Shown here: positions 33,441-46,330 of the stretch, piece after piece
Position numbering within the stretch: position 1 is the stretch's first letter
Layout: each line of letters starts with the position of its first letter
DNA from: Nageia nagi
Lineage: Eukaryota; Pinophyta
Direction: 5' to 3'
Length of the DNA stretch: 64,000 nt
Assembly: GCA_050084985.1 (NCBI GenBank)
Contig: JBITNC010000001.1
Location: 187,054,001-187,118,000, forward strand
Translations under genes and position numbers: made by a program
The notes under the pieces: model-generated
Seen by the model: the letters and a program-made list of their open reading frames with translations, nothing else
The model's database searches: none
Told to the model about the DNA's origin: nothing

Positions 33441-35705
33441 CCTTTGATTTTAGTTCCACCTAGGGAAGGGGAGCCATTCCTACTCTACACGTTAGCTATA
33501 GAATCTGCACTAGGAAACATGCTTGCTCAAAAGAACAAAAATAATAAGAAGAAAGCTCTATATTATCTTAGTTGAAGCTTGGTTGGTTATGAACTTAAGT
33601 ATGTGTATATGGAAAAGTTATGTCTAGTAGTAGTCTTTGTAACAAAGAAGCTTATGCATTATATGTTAAATCATACTATTTATGTAATTACCAAAGCATA
33701 TCCATTAAAATATATGATGAAAAAACTATCAAAATACAAGAACATTTAAATGGATTATGCATCTAATTAAATTTGATCTATAATTCATAAGTTAAAAATC
33801 AATTAAAGGTTAATTCATAGCCGATTATCTTATAGAAGCACCATTACACGATGATAGACCACTCATCATTGAATTACTGGATGAGCATGTTTTTTGATTA
33901 GATGAGTTAGAAAGTCTCATTGATTCTAAAGAATACTAGGATATAGTGATTTATTTTGATAGATCATGATGTGAAAAAAGTGGAGTTATCGGTGTTTTAT
34001 TTGTAACACTACAAGGGGTTCCCATACCTTACTCCTTCAAACTTAACTTTCCATTTACAAAAAATAATATTGAATACGAAATCTTGATACTATCCATAAA
34101 TATCGCTATAAAATTAAAGCTAAGAAAAATTAAATTTATTTGTGATCATCATTAATTGTAAATCAAGTTAAAGGGATTTTCTAATGTATAGAACCTTTTC
34201 TCCAAAAATAGAAAAAGCTAGTGGATACTTTATTATTGTCATTTGAAAAATATGACTTAGAGGTAGCACCAAGATCAACCAATAGGTTTGTAGATGCTAT
34301 GGATTTAATTAGATATTTAATACCTAAGAACCCTCATCAATAGCCCATTCATATCAAAATAATCCAAATCACCCAATCTTCATTGGATATGGATAGAGTG
34401 GAACATAAGGTTCTTGACATTACAATGGAAGATAAAAACTTATGGCATATCTAGTTAGTTAAATTCTTAAGAGATGGAGTTTTACCTATTGATTTGACAA
34501 AATTGGCTAAGAAGGCATTCAAATTAAAAGCCTCTCATTATTGTATGTGAGGGAATGTTCTTTATAGAAGGGTTTTTGATAATATATTACTTATATGCTT
34601 GGAATGGGCCAATTTACAAATTGCAATTTCATGTGCACATGTTGGAATATGCGAAGGACATTTTAATGGCATTGCAATTACAAAATAATTAATGCACATG
34701 GGTTAGTAATAGCCAACTATAGAATGTGACTATATCAAGTATGTTAAAAAATGCTTCAAATATCAACAACATTCTAATTTATTTAACCAACTGTATCAAG
34801 CATTGCAACCCATGCAAACTCTATGACCATTCTTGAGATGGGCACTAGATCCTATAGGTTAGATATATCCTACTTCCTTAAGTGGCTATAAATTTATAAT
34901 AATATGTTAAAAACATTTTACAAAATGGGTCAAAGCTATTTTTATTATCTCTACAAAAGGACAAAAAATAATAGAATTCATAGAACATCATATCATTGTC
35001 CATTTTGGAATTTTTGCGCAAATTATCATAGAAAATAGAAAGAATTTCAAAAATAAGAAAGTCCTAGCCCTTTGTAAAGAATATCACATTAGAATTAGTT
35101 TTTTGATGCCTTACTAGCCTCAAGGTAATGGGAGAGTTGAAGCTACAAATAAAACTATATGGAGTATTCTGCTTAAAATAGTAGACAATTCTCATAAAGA
35201 TTGGCATGCAATAATCCCACATGCTTTATGGGCCTACTGCACTAGCATTAGAACCCCTATTGGGGTAATCCCATTCTCTCTAGTTTATGGGGCAGAAGTA
35301 GTTTTTCCCTTGGAAATAGAAATCCCATCTTTAAAAATTGCCCTACAAGATTATATTATAGATGAGATAGCTCGTCAAACACTATTAGATAAATTATTAT
35401 TATTATTAGATGAAAGATGAGTTCATGCATTAGAACATATGCATACTTATCAAAATTGTATTAAAAGAGCTTTTTAAAAAAGGGATAAAATTCATAAATT
35501 CAACATAGAATATTTAGTACTTAAAGGAAATCAACAAACTTCACGAATCGAATAACAACTTCATGATAAATTTTCCCCTCATTGGTTAGGACTTTATATA
35601 ATCAAAAGAAAATTTGGTTTAGTAGCATATCACTTAGTTGACATGGAAGGAAACAAATACCATGAACTAATAAATATCACACATCTTCATCTTTTTTATA
35701 GTTAA
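33441..35705 (+). pseudogene. RNase H, second RNase H and integrase of element G
   Basis: The first RNase H is seen at about 33440-33760 (SALGNMLAQKN, then YELKYVYMEKLCL). A second, archaeal-type RNase H follows at about 33950-34310, readable as GVPIPYSFKLNFPF and NNIEYEILIL. This additional domain is a mark of the Tat lineage. Integrase follows at about 34390-35350: a zinc-binding part with GICEGHFNG and CFKYQQH, then a core with ENRKNFKNKK where Asp-Asn-Gly would be expected, and PQGNGRVEATNKTIW with the catalytic Glu. The C-terminal part ends at TAA 35703-35705. Multiple stops and frame shifts make it non-functional. Confidence 0.72.
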
Positions 35706-35774
35706 ATTTCTTTATGTTCTTTGTATATATTGTAAAAAAATAGTTAAATATACTAAAGGTTATACAATGAACTT

Positions 35775-37359
35775 ATGACAATAAATGGGTTTAACAGATA
35801 TCAACTAAAAAGATCGAGATTGTTCATGTGTCATTGGAAAGAAGAGGAATATGAAAAATGTTATGATTTGAGAATCCTATATATTTGGGGGATAGAGCTA
35901 TATCCAGACTTACAAAATTTACTTTCCAAGGATGATAAAATTTTCTTCAATTACCCATAGACATACATAGATATTTAGACTTGAAGAATTGTCCAAGTAA
36001 ATTTGATGGATGGAAAATCTATGTTAAATAAGATAATCTTGATATATATCTAGATAAGGTTGTTTACTTTTTAGGTTATTAGCATTATCAAGAACAAATA
36101 TATAAGTTAAATTTGTTATGCTTATATTAGCCTACAATTGCACCTAGAATTGTACTAGATTGCTCTTTTAACAATTGAGTGGTAGATATTACAATTCATA
36201 ACACTCAAAATTTAGATGGAATATTAGAATGGATTAATCATTTTGCTAGAGACTTATATCATAAAAAATTAATATATTACTTTTTTGCCATGTTTTTCTC
36301 CAAATCTCGATAATTGAAAGAGAAAAAATAAAATATTAATCAACAATTTTCCCGACTGAATTCAAGGTTTCTTCTTTCTTCTTTTTGTAGTGATCAAGAG
36401 AAAATTCAAATAGAAAAAATATTAGAAGTCCCAAAACAAACATATTTTTAGTTTGATTACATTGGCCAAAATTTCATATACAAATATATAGGAGATATTT
36501 TTATGAAGTTACTTTAAAAAACTCCTTCTACACTTATGACATATTTCCTTAACTTACCAAGAGAAATGCAATTAGTGATAGCCATAAAATATTTTGAAAA
36601 TCATACATCAAATGCATGGAAATTGAAAGTAAATGGTTCAAAAGTTGTAATCAAAGTAAAAGCATAGGAAATATGGATGGAACAAGAATTTGAAATTAGT
36701 TCATTATAATGGTTCCATATACATTGGCCTTATGATAAACCTAAAATATTGATATATTGTGTTGAAGATGTCAATATAAAATTTATGGGATGTTATTTCA
36801 CTCTAAATTCAAATTTTTCTAATGAAGTATTATCCTATTTTATGCCATCCTTCACAAACAATGAAATTGTATATAATTATAGTTCATTGTTTAGTAACAA
36901 CTATTGTATGAATAATCCTATAAATGTAAAGCTACAATTTGTATGAATTATTCAACACCTCAATGAAAGGAAATGAATTAAGAAATCTAGTCAAAAACAT
37001 TGTTTAATGATTATCAATAGTATGAGTACCATTGTCGCTATAGGGAGTATCATCCCACTATTCTCATTATCAACTCCTCCATTACCACCAATGCCACCAC
37101 CACCTGATTCATTATACCCTACATATATACCCTCCTTTTTGATGCTTCCTAAGGTACATATTGAAGCTTAAACTTCATATATGGAACCTAAGAGAGTCAT
37201 TAGAAAGTTTAAGCTAAAACCTAGGCCATCACCCATGATCACACATCCACCACTTTTTTCGTATCCCATTCACTTCCAACCATCCATTCTAGGACAAGGT
37301 CCTCTTCACCTTCGATTGAGACCTCCTTACTATTATCACTTGATCTATGGACATTAGGT
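35775..37359 (+). pseudogene. Post-pol ORF of element G, membrane segment plus proline-rich tail
   Basis: Downstream of integrase and on the same strand there is a degenerate reading of roughly 500 codons. It opens at 35775 (MTINGFNRYQLKRS), changes frame near 36000 and then stays in one frame from about 36030 to 37359, with about ten stops. Readable blocks include TIHNTQNLDGILEWINHF, YCVEDVNIKFMGCYFTLN and MSTIVAIGSIIPLFSLS, a likely hydrophobic segment. That segment is followed directly by a proline-rich stretch (PPLPPMPPPP). I do not recognise the family. Position and layout recall the extra or env-like ORFs of some plant gypsy elements, but there is no motif that proves this. Confidence 0.5.
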
Positions 37360-40139
37360 AATTTGTAATAAATCCATACACCAATGCCATTCGAGTATTG
37401 TAAATCATTTTGTGTCATGTTAAAATAAAAAAAACGTCAAAAATATACATAATATATAAAAATATTTGAAAAAAATGCATGTCATGTACATATGTGTTAT
37501 ATATATATATCACTTGAAATATTTGCATGTTTATTAATCATTTTCATGCAAATGAAAGCTTTATATTATTTTTATATAGGTTTCTTCAAACTCTAAAGTT
37601 TGCATATATAATATTGTAGGTGGCTAGTTATGTTCAACACACATACATCATGAGTCATCCTCATTGTGTTTCTAAACCCACACACCAATGTATAGTTTAT
37701 CTATATCACATTCCACCCATTCCTTGGGAATTATTTTCCCTTCACACCCCATATTCACCTTATACATTCCCTATTGCTCATATAGAGAGTCATGCCCTAT
37801 CACTTGATATAGATGCAAATTAGGTTTTTGAGTTGCCTGATGGTGTTCAACATAAAAACCTATATATGCAGCCCTTTCGAGTCTTTTAGATAGATTTCAT
37901 TGAGCCTATCATGCCCTCAAAAGTTCCTTTTAGATGAGCATCACCATTAATCATGAAATATGTTGGGTACTTTCATAATTTATGACATACCTGATGAAGA
38001 GTTTCTCCAAAACCTCATCTGCTTCTTTTCTAGACCAAACTTCATATGAAGAATTACAATCAACACCTGTGTCAATACATTCTTATGTCAACTCATTACA
38101 TTCTATGGCCCACCATCATTACATCCTCATGAGTCATTCAACATACTTACCATCACCCATGTAATAGCACAAAATATTTTCTTTTGGGATTCTATGTTTT
38201 CTATTTCTATCACCCATCATACAATACACTAGTTTGTTAATCATGCCTTCCATATGCTATGTCATTTTTACCCCATATATCATAATTAGTTATTTTAATT
38301 CTTCATATGACATGGATTTAATCATGAAGAGTCAAATGAGGATAAAAAAAAATAAAAAATACAAAAATCTATGTACATACATATGTGTATATATACATAC
38401 TCAAAAATTACATTTCCAAAGCGTCTTGGCTATTGGATGCATTGCCCTATGTATCCATACCATACAATTGTTTTCATTTTATTTTGTCTATTACTTCCAC
38501 CATCATAAAACTATTAAGTGTAAAACATGATGATTTTAGAAACATACCAAGTTATATATACAAACCATACGTCTATCCACATATTACTCATACATATAGT
38601 TGTACTTATAAATAAAGAAGTAATTTATAAATACAATATTCATGTTTGATTTTGTCTTAATATCTTCTACAATTTTTTTGAAACTTAGGATGATTAACAA
38701 ACATAGCCTTGATACATTTTCAAGATATTGTGAACTCATACACTGTAGCACATTTTAAAATCTTGAAACAATTAAAAGCAAGATGTTACTTGAGTATAAT
38801 TTTGAGTGATTATTTGCACTATTATTTTGCTTCATCCCGAACCTAAGAGATAGGAAGAAAAAAAGAGATAGAGAAGATTCAAAATTATGAGAAAGATTTA
38901 AAAGATATTAAAAAAAGGAGTAGAATTCTTAGATGATTATAGTATCCTCTATCAGGGCTATGAACATATGACTAGCAATAGAGCAAGGTTGTAACAAGAT
39001 CTAGGGGTTAGTCTTCACCAAGGCTATGGATGCTTGTATGGTAGCGAGGTATACCTTACAAAGTGGCAACATGTCCAATCTTTATGATTGACCTCTATAC
39101 ATTTCATATAGATGAATCAACTTACAAATATTATGCTTTTGAAACATTAAGTTCGCGAGTGTCATGAGAAGGAAATAATTACACACACATGAGTTCATAG
39201 TAAATTTAGATGTATTATAAAACTATTTTATATCATCCCTAGTAGATTAAACCAAAGCAAAAAAATATTTGATAAAGTTATTTTGAATATCCTATTCATT
39301 ACACTTCTTTATTAGGTTATACATTCATTCCACTTCACAATATATATATTATGATCTTGGTAGGTTAATTATAATATTATGTTTGACATTTAAATGTTAT
39401 ACCATTCATTCATATCCATTATCCATGAGTTTACACTTACAATTTCATACATCCATATGTTCATACATTCATGATATTTATACCATTCCACATATATGTG
39501 TTTTTCCATTGTTTGTGTCCAAAACCATATGTGTAAATAGCCAAAAATGAAAAAATAATGATATCTGATTCTATACTACTTTAAATAAAATATTGTTCTA
39601 ATTATAACCATGTCATTATAATATTATAATGATTAAATGAACAAAAAATCCAAATTGTTAACATTTACATCATTCATAAATCATGATCATATCATATAAG
39701 AATACTCCATGCATCAAAATGATGAAAAGTATCATTATACTAGGATAACGTAAAACAACTTTAACATTCCATCGACATAAAATATAACAACAAAATCAAA
39801 CATAATATCTAAACATTCACATGTAGAAAATATCAAGTCTATCACTCATTAAGAATAACACATGATAATATTTAGAAAAGCAATAACTCATCAAATCATC
39901 ATGATAAGAAGAGTAACCATAAGCATGAGCATCAACATATATCATCATCATCATCATCATCATATATATATATAATTAATCATAGTCTACCACCTAACCA
40001 TCACCTAACATCCATACAATACATATAATGAAATAAATCAAGATCACCCTGATAAAATATAAATATAATGTACTATTATCGATGAGTATAATTCCATAAC
40101 ATAACATCAAAGTTCAACAATAGCATAAAAATATAATAT
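37360..40139. other. Non-coding 3' region of G, low complexity
   Basis: AT-rich with many short His- and Tyr-rich chance frames (37620-37823, 38234-38615). A CAT microsatellite runs at 39941-39962 and is followed by TATATA. I see no domain or structural RNA. In Tat elements a long non-coding region at this place is common. Confidence 0.4.
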
Positions 40140-41460
40140 AGTACTCAATCCTCATGGGCATCCTCATAAGTACTACCCTCGCCACCACCTTGACCACTAG
40201 TCTTGCCTACCTCATGGAATCTTTGTGCTCAAGGGCTACTAATTCTCCTCTCTTGGCCCCTTTTCCCTAAGCTCTAATGATCCATGTATATGATGAGAAG
40301 AAGTGATGGTAACACTCCTACTAGAAGTAGCTGTGGCTCTACCGCAACCTTTATGTGCATTGGTGCCACCTTGTGTCTCATTGGCTATCATAGAGGGAAG
40401 TATATAGATTTCTAAAGGAACATAACCTAGAGGAGGAATAAGATATTGTAAACCAGGTGCATACATAGGAACATCCACTAGCCAAGTATCAAAAACTTCA
40501 TGGTAGTAGTCCCTCTATCTACATATGTATCTGATAAAGGTAGATGAGTATCTCCCTACCCCATCTACAATACCACCTATACCTATATGCTACTTTAAAT
40601 ACTAAATCATATCTTGGGCCGCATCTCTCTCACACTTATGCTTATCTTGATATGCCCTATTATCCTCATCCGAATGCCTATACTACTATATTTGAGCATG
40701 TAAGGACTCATTGTACTAGCTTGATTTATTAAGTAATGATCATGATTTCTCAAGTAAAAACTTGAGCTCATTAATATCACCTAGTAGAGAGTTGTAATTG
40801 TAAACTTGAGGGGCTACTCCCTCCTCATTTGGAACTCCCTCATCATGAGGGATATCCTCTTCTACCTACAACTCTAGAATGCCCTCTATAGGATCCATCT
40901 TGACATCATGCCCCTCCTCCATGTCAGATCCTCCACTCACTATCGCACTTGATAACCCTGATCACCCTCATCAACCTTCTAAAGCTTAGCCTACCACCAA
41001 GAAATAAAAACCTTTATAGCCCTAACATAATCTGCATCTACCTCCTCATCAATATCCTCATCACCTTTAGGATCAAGCTCAGCATAGACCAAATGCTCAA
41101 GAACCTTCATGGGAAGGGTTCCCTCTCTCTGATACCTCATAGGATCTAGAGGAATATCTTGCATAAGATCAAATTAATTCCTAACATACTTAAATTTAAA
41201 ATACTCTAGAAAATCTATCCACCAACCACTAAGAACCCTCACCTATCGGATACCTACAAGCTCATCCTCTAACTCATCCCACACTAGATATAGGTGATAT
41301 GGTAAAAATATGACATGATCAAGCATGAGATGGCTGAGCATCCTATGGTAGAAATGAATATCTCTACAAATGCTATTAGTAGGGTGGATATAAAAGTCCT
41401 CTTTCCATCTTAAAATTCTCATTGGATACTATGCATGATCCATAAAGCCAAGAACATGAA
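40140..41460 (-). pseudogene. Antisense ORF of element G
   Basis: On the minus strand, reading from about 41460 down to 40140, a protein-like sequence is visible in two or three frames broken by stops. Blocks are PMRILRWKEDFYIHP, HFYHRMLSHLMLDHVIF, LVWDELEDELVGIR, an acidic part (DPKGDEDIDEEVDADY), and at the end an open frame of 79 codons (40478-40239) ending in KGPREEN. Antisense ORFs between pol and the 3' LTR have been reported for Tat-lineage elements, and this fits in place and strand. I do not recognise a specific domain. Confidence 0.5.
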
Positions 41461-41557
41461 CTCCATGAGAGCATGATCCATAAGGCCATGCTTGAAAAGT
41501 GATCATCATCGCTAATGAGGTCCTACGATCCTATGAGTAAAAGAAAAACTCCCTATA

Positions 41558-42155
41558 TGTAGGTGCCTAAAAATGAATTATTATTTATTAAATAATTCAT
41601 TTTATAGCATCAATGATATTTATTGTAAAAAGGGGTTAAAATATACCCAAGGCAATGTAATAAATGTAATGGACCATTGTACAATATAAAGGGGGTCAAA
41701 TATCAAAGAAGACACCTCAAATAATGTAATGTGCAATGATACCAAGAATCCAAGAAGGCCAAGACATTGGTATATAGAGAAATCAAATGTAGTGTAAAAG
41801 GGAGATCATGTAAGGGTATCAAAGATTCCAGGAGAGACTCCAACAATTGCAAGATCACTCTATTCTACTAACAATAATGTTTTGTAACACTACCTCTACA
41901 TAGATATGTTAGACCCTTCATGTCACTTTCATATATATTTTGTTTTGTTTATCAATCTACTTAATCCATGCAGCCATCAACATGGTATCTTAGGCCATTG
42001 GTGGCATGCATCTCTTGAATGCATTGTGATGGTTGATGAATGATTTTTGTTATTTCATGTTCACATGATTACAATGAAGGTACATTGATTATCATTATTT
42101 ATTTGATGTTATATTTCTCATATATGCTTCAATAATATATTGTAGACAAATACCT
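41558..42155 (+). repeat. F-family LTR fragment
   Basis: Starts TGTAGGTGCCTAAAAATG and is collinear with 13512-14107 at about 85% identity by eye. It stops at TGTAGACAAATA and lacks the last 40 bases of the F 5' LTR. The next base starts the truncated element E. No polypurine tract precedes it and no TSD is evident, so I treat it as a truncated solo LTR, not as the 3' LTR of G. Confidence 0.65.
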
Positions 42156-44774
42156 TTGATTACTTTTTTTATTTTGTAGAGAATATCAAACTCTTTGATT
42201 TCCATGATCCATTTAGCTAGTCTTCCTTGCAACTATGGTTTTGAGAGAAAATACTGTAATGGATCAACTTGAGCCACAATGAAAGTAGTGTTGGTGATCA
42301 TGTAAGTCCTTAATTTCTAAGTTATGTAGACTATGTCATAAAACAACTTCTTGATAGGTATGTAATCAATTTATGCATTTTATAATATATTGGATTATGT
42401 AGTATACAACCCTTTCCTTGTTGTCACTATCAAGTTATACAAGGATTATCCTAAAAGCATTGGCTATGGATGAAATGTATAAGTATAGTGGTTTGGTGTG
42501 ATTAACTAACTATAATATAGGAGGTTTAAGAAAGTAGCTCTTCATACCCTCAAAGGCTTTCTAACACTCTTTTATCCATGTAAACTGATTTCCCTTTTTG
42601 AGAAAGTAAGAAAATGGAGTTGTTCTATATGCTAATTGGGCTATGAACCTTTGGAATTCTTGTAAATTACCTTGGATACTTCAAAGTTATTTAATGTTTA
42701 TCAATGTAGGAATATCCATGATAGGTTTAACCTTCTTAGGATGTATATCTATGCCTCTTAGGATTTAGCTTCAAGTTGAATTATATCATTCTTTTGAAAG
42801 TGAATCTTAAATACTCTAAATGATTTTCCTTTTTTAAGTGACCTGGCAAGAATATCATCGACATAACCTTTAACTAATTTGTGAGTAACGTTATGAAACA
42901 TAGTTACCATTATTATTTGATATGTTTCCACTACATTTTTGAGAGAAAAGGGAATGAATACCCAACAAAATGTTCCCCAAGGTGTAGTAAAGGTTATCTT
43001 GTGTTGATCCTCTTTATTTATTTTGGTTTGGTGGAAAGTTATCCTTTAGATAAGAATTGTTTAAATCCTTGAAATCTATACATCTAATTTCTCCATTTGG
43101 CTTCAAAGCTAGAGCAATGTTGGCTAACTAAGGTGAATATTCAATGGGCTCAATTAATCCTTCTTTATGGTATTTATCAATCTCTTTTTTTACTAGCAAA
43201 GAGTGCTTTGGGTGCATTAGCCTTCTTTTTTACTATATAGGCCTTACTCCTTCATGTACCATAAAATTGTTAGTTACAAAGGTTGGATCTAGACCTATCA
43301 TATTGTATTCCTAAGAAAACATGTTCTTAAACTTTTTTAATAATTGATGATACATTTTCTTATCTTCCCTTATGATTCATGTTCCAATCTAGATAATCTT
43401 TGGCACTTCCTCTATACCAATGTTAATATCAATAGGAGGTTCATTCAACCATGGTATCTCATCACTAGGTTGAGATAGATTAGGCAATGCCCCCAATCAT
43501 GATAGAATATGAGAGCAAAAATATTACACATACACACACACACACACACTCACACACACATAGCTTGCTACCTGGTAAGACCTTTTATGTTCTCCATCTC
43601 CTCTCCAAAATAGGCATCCAGATGATGAACCACCTTGCCTTTCCTCTTGGGATGGAATGATTTGAATTCTAATCATGCCCCTAACATGTTTAGGAGAACA
43701 TCATGCATTTCAAATATATAGGTAAGCCTAGAAATTGTTATGTCAAGCATAATATGAGAGGAATCATGATATATTTTGGTAGCATGAGTGCTAGGATTAG
43801 CATGGACATGAATGTTAACATGGGCATTGGTCTTCCTGAAAGATTTTTCCTTGATTTTTAATGATATCTTAACCATGTTTATTGATTGGAACTTTGATTC
43901 TATTTTGTACTTATCATCACTATTATACGAGACTAAATTTATTTATTTTCCTTCTTTTTCCCTAGGCTATTCATGCCTTCATTTGAGTCAAACATTTTTG
44001 TAGGTAACCCTTCAATTCCTTGTTCATCCTTTCCAAGACCTTTACCTTTATACCCTTTGGATTCCATGTACTATGGTATAAAGGATGCATGACATCTCAT
44101 TTTCCTAGTTTTCTTATTGATTTTTACATAAGCTACCACTTTGGCATCATTTGTATCTGATTCTAACTCTAATTTATAGGTGTAAGTATTGTACAAAATT
44201 GTCTTGACATTATTATTTTTTTATTCTAACTATTCCTAATTGCATTTGTAGCAATGAGGTTAGCATGAGTATTGAGATGAGCATGGGTACTGATGCTAGT
44301 GCAAACATTGGTCATCCTAAATTTTCTTATATTTTTGCAATTTCCTGATATCTTCCTCAATCACCTTCTAATTAATGACATATATACCAACACATATTTC
44401 TTTATACAACTACATAGTATAATTATCCTCTTCATCTTCCTCACTATCATCATCATTTTCCTCAAGTATTTTGATATTTTGGTATGGGACTATAGTGTTC
44501 CCAACTTGTGAAATTATATTTATATTTTCATCCACTACTTCTACTACATATTCCTATCCATCATGATTAAATTTAATTAATCTATGCAATGTATATGGTA
44601 TGCACATCATATGACGTATCCATAGTCTACCTAGGAGGATATCATAAGGAAGCTTTTTTTTTTCAAAATACAAGTGATAGCTTTCATTGTATTTAATCCC
44701 AACTAAATAGGTAGCATGATAGCTACAACACATGCTTTAGTATCGCTATCATACCCTATGATCTTGTACTTCTT
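42156..44774 (-). pseudogene. RT and RNase H fragment of E
   Basis: Readable on the minus strand: RT entry blocks KKEIDKYHKEGLIEPIEYS and CIDFKDLNNSYLKDNFPP (about 43210-43060), DQHKITFTTPWGTFC (about 43010-42965), the catalytic YVDDILARS (about 42870-42845), and the post-RT block FIAQLAYRTTPFSYFLKKG (about 42650-42590). The last is RNase H, QVDPLQYFLSKP and GRLAKWIMEIKEFDI, ending at the truncation. Stops and frame changes are many. The protease-RT linker (about 43600-44400) encodes His/Asn-rich text with repeated THANP-like words in two separate places. Confidence 0.7.
43526..43560. repeat. CA dinucleotide microsatellite
   Basis: About 16 CA/CT units between ATTA and TAGCTTGC, within the linker of E. 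Confidence 0.95.
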
Positions 44775-45257
44775 TCATATAAATTTTGGAATCAATTTGT
44801 CTCCAAATTTTTTGAGTAAATGAATAGAAAAAATGTTCAAGCCCACAACACCATCTACAATTGTATTCTTAACTATTTTTCCTAGTAGCTTTATACATAT
44901 ATGTATTGGCAAGCATTTATCAATGATATCATCACTAGGAATTTCATCATCAGTAAATATGATAGAATTCTTGAAACAACCAATCATTCCTAACAATGAT
45001 CTAGTAGAAATATTTGTATCAACATCAATACCACTAAGAAGCTCAAGCAATTCTATTCTATATTCTTTAAATGTCTCAAATAATTCAAGAAACCTGATTT
45101 TAGCATTCATATTTTTAAGATTTTGCAATATATTCTTTTTGCATTTATCCTTCTTCTTTTGTTGAAGAGAAGATGTAGAAGGTGCCTCTTTTGAAGTAGA
45201 AACTAGATTAGGAATACCTTTATTTGACCTTACGGTTGCATTACATATTTGTTCCAA
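44775..45257 (-). pseudogene. Protease region of E
   Basis: An open frame of 160 codons. The C-terminal half resembles the aspartic protease of Tat-type elements: IVDGVVGLNIFSIHLLKKFG corresponds to the usual block with an active-site Asp followed by a small residue and Gly, then LN and KK-G. The N-terminal half is Ser- and Lys-rich linker. It is the longest uninterrupted reading in E but lies between broken neighbours, so it is probably a surviving piece of a dead polyprotein. Confidence 0.55.
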
Positions 45258-46330
45258 TTTTGAACCTACATATGAATCTAGCTTTACACTAAATTTATCA
45301 TCAAATTCAATAGGTTAACCATTATCATCATAGATAATCATGTTTACCATGTTTATAGAAGGTAAATCCTAATTTTTGACTTTGAGCACATCATTTTCAT
45401 ATGAAACTGTACCACTATCCAAAAAGTATTTTAATTTCTTCCTTAGAACATAACAACCTATTGTATCATGTCCTTTGATTTGATGATATCTACAAAATTG
45501 ATTTTTTCCATACTAATGAGGTTTCTCATCATTAGGCCCATATTCTTTTCCTTGAATTCATTTTATTAAACCCTTGTCTAAATAATCTTCAAACATTTGG
45601 CTAGGGTTTACAAGTAGTGGATACATATCTTTGGATGATTTTCTATGCTTAGTTTTTTCTTGGTTGGATGGTTCCACAACATTGACTAAATTATCATCCT
45701 TTTTATTATAGGACTTCCTACCATTGTCTTTGTTGGAGGAGGATATACTTAATAAAACTAGACTTTACTAAGAATTCTTCTTTCTCAATAAGCAAGTGAA
45801 CTATATGCATAACCATTAATATGCTCAAGCCCCTTTTCACTAATAACATGATGAATATTTTCAAGGAATACCTTTGCAATGAAGTTGTCATCAACCTTTT
45901 TGTTTAATGGACCCCCAAAACTTGATGATTCTAGGAGCAAATTTATCCAACCTCTTCATTTTTCCTTTTTACAACAAATCAAACCTTTCAAATCAACTAG
46001 CTTCTTCACATTTCATCTGAAGTGAACTTTGAATTGATCCTTAAACTACCAATAATATGTTATAAAACTTGGTTTCAAGCTATGAAACCACTTTTGAGCT
46101 TCTCTAGTTAAACTCAAAGGAAAATATTTCACTTTTAAATATTCATTAACACCACATTTAACACCTCCATAATATATTCAAAATTCTAAATATGAGTACT
46201 AGGATTGATCTTACCATTAAATTTTTTGAAATTAGGATCCTTATCTATACCAATAAGGAGTGTATTATGAATCTCCATGCTTAATGTATTACCCTTATTT
46301 TATGTTCAATTTGTACAAACTTTGAACTTT
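45258..46330 (-). pseudogene. Gag region of E
   Basis: Near 45510-45455 the minus strand reads FCRYHQIKGHDTIGC, the Tat-type zinc knuckle, close to the FCHYHHQKGNDTDKC of element G. Further upstream, IDKDPNFKKFNGKINP (about 46255-46205) resembles the conserved gag entry block of gypsy elements. The rest is broken by many stops. The true start was not found. Confidence 0.6.

Larger units (their letters stand above)
16410..41550 (+). mobile_element. Tat/Ogre-like Ty3/gypsy retrotransposon G, old, interrupted by B
   Basis: Parts in order: PBS (16410), leader about 3 kb, gag starting at 19489, interruption by copia B (20233-28582), the rest of gag with a CCHC-like knuckle, protease, RT, RNase H, a second RNase H, integrase ending at 35705, a post-pol ORF (35775-37359) and an antisense ORF (about 40140-41460). 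The motif DLNKACPKDDF in RT, the extra RNase H domain and the antisense ORF are features of the Tat lineage. All frames are broken. The 5' and 3' limits given are approximate because I could not identify an LTR pair. Without B the element would span at least 16-17 kb. Confidence 0.7.
42156..46330 (-). mobile_element. Truncated Tat-like gypsy element E
   Basis: On the minus strand gag, protease, RT and part of RNase H are found in that order. The element stops abruptly inside RNase H at 42156, next to the F-family LTR fragment. Integrase and the 3' LTR are missing. No 5' LTR was identified above 46330. Confidence 0.7.

Noticed and set aside
38234-38615. Overlapping Tyr/His-rich ORFs
   Set aside because: Low-complexity AT-rich sequence, two frames equally open, no motif.
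13512-42155. 13512-14147 and 41558-42155 as the two LTRs of element G
   Set aside because: They are about 85% alike and in the right orientation, but the first belongs with 14829-15498 by TSD, PBS and PPT. The second has no PPT before it and is truncated. A separate decayed gypsy PBS at 16410 fits G better. It remains an alternative.
43526-43560. CA run as a regulatory or Z-DNA element
   Set aside because: An ordinary microsatellite within a dead element; nothing around it suggests function.
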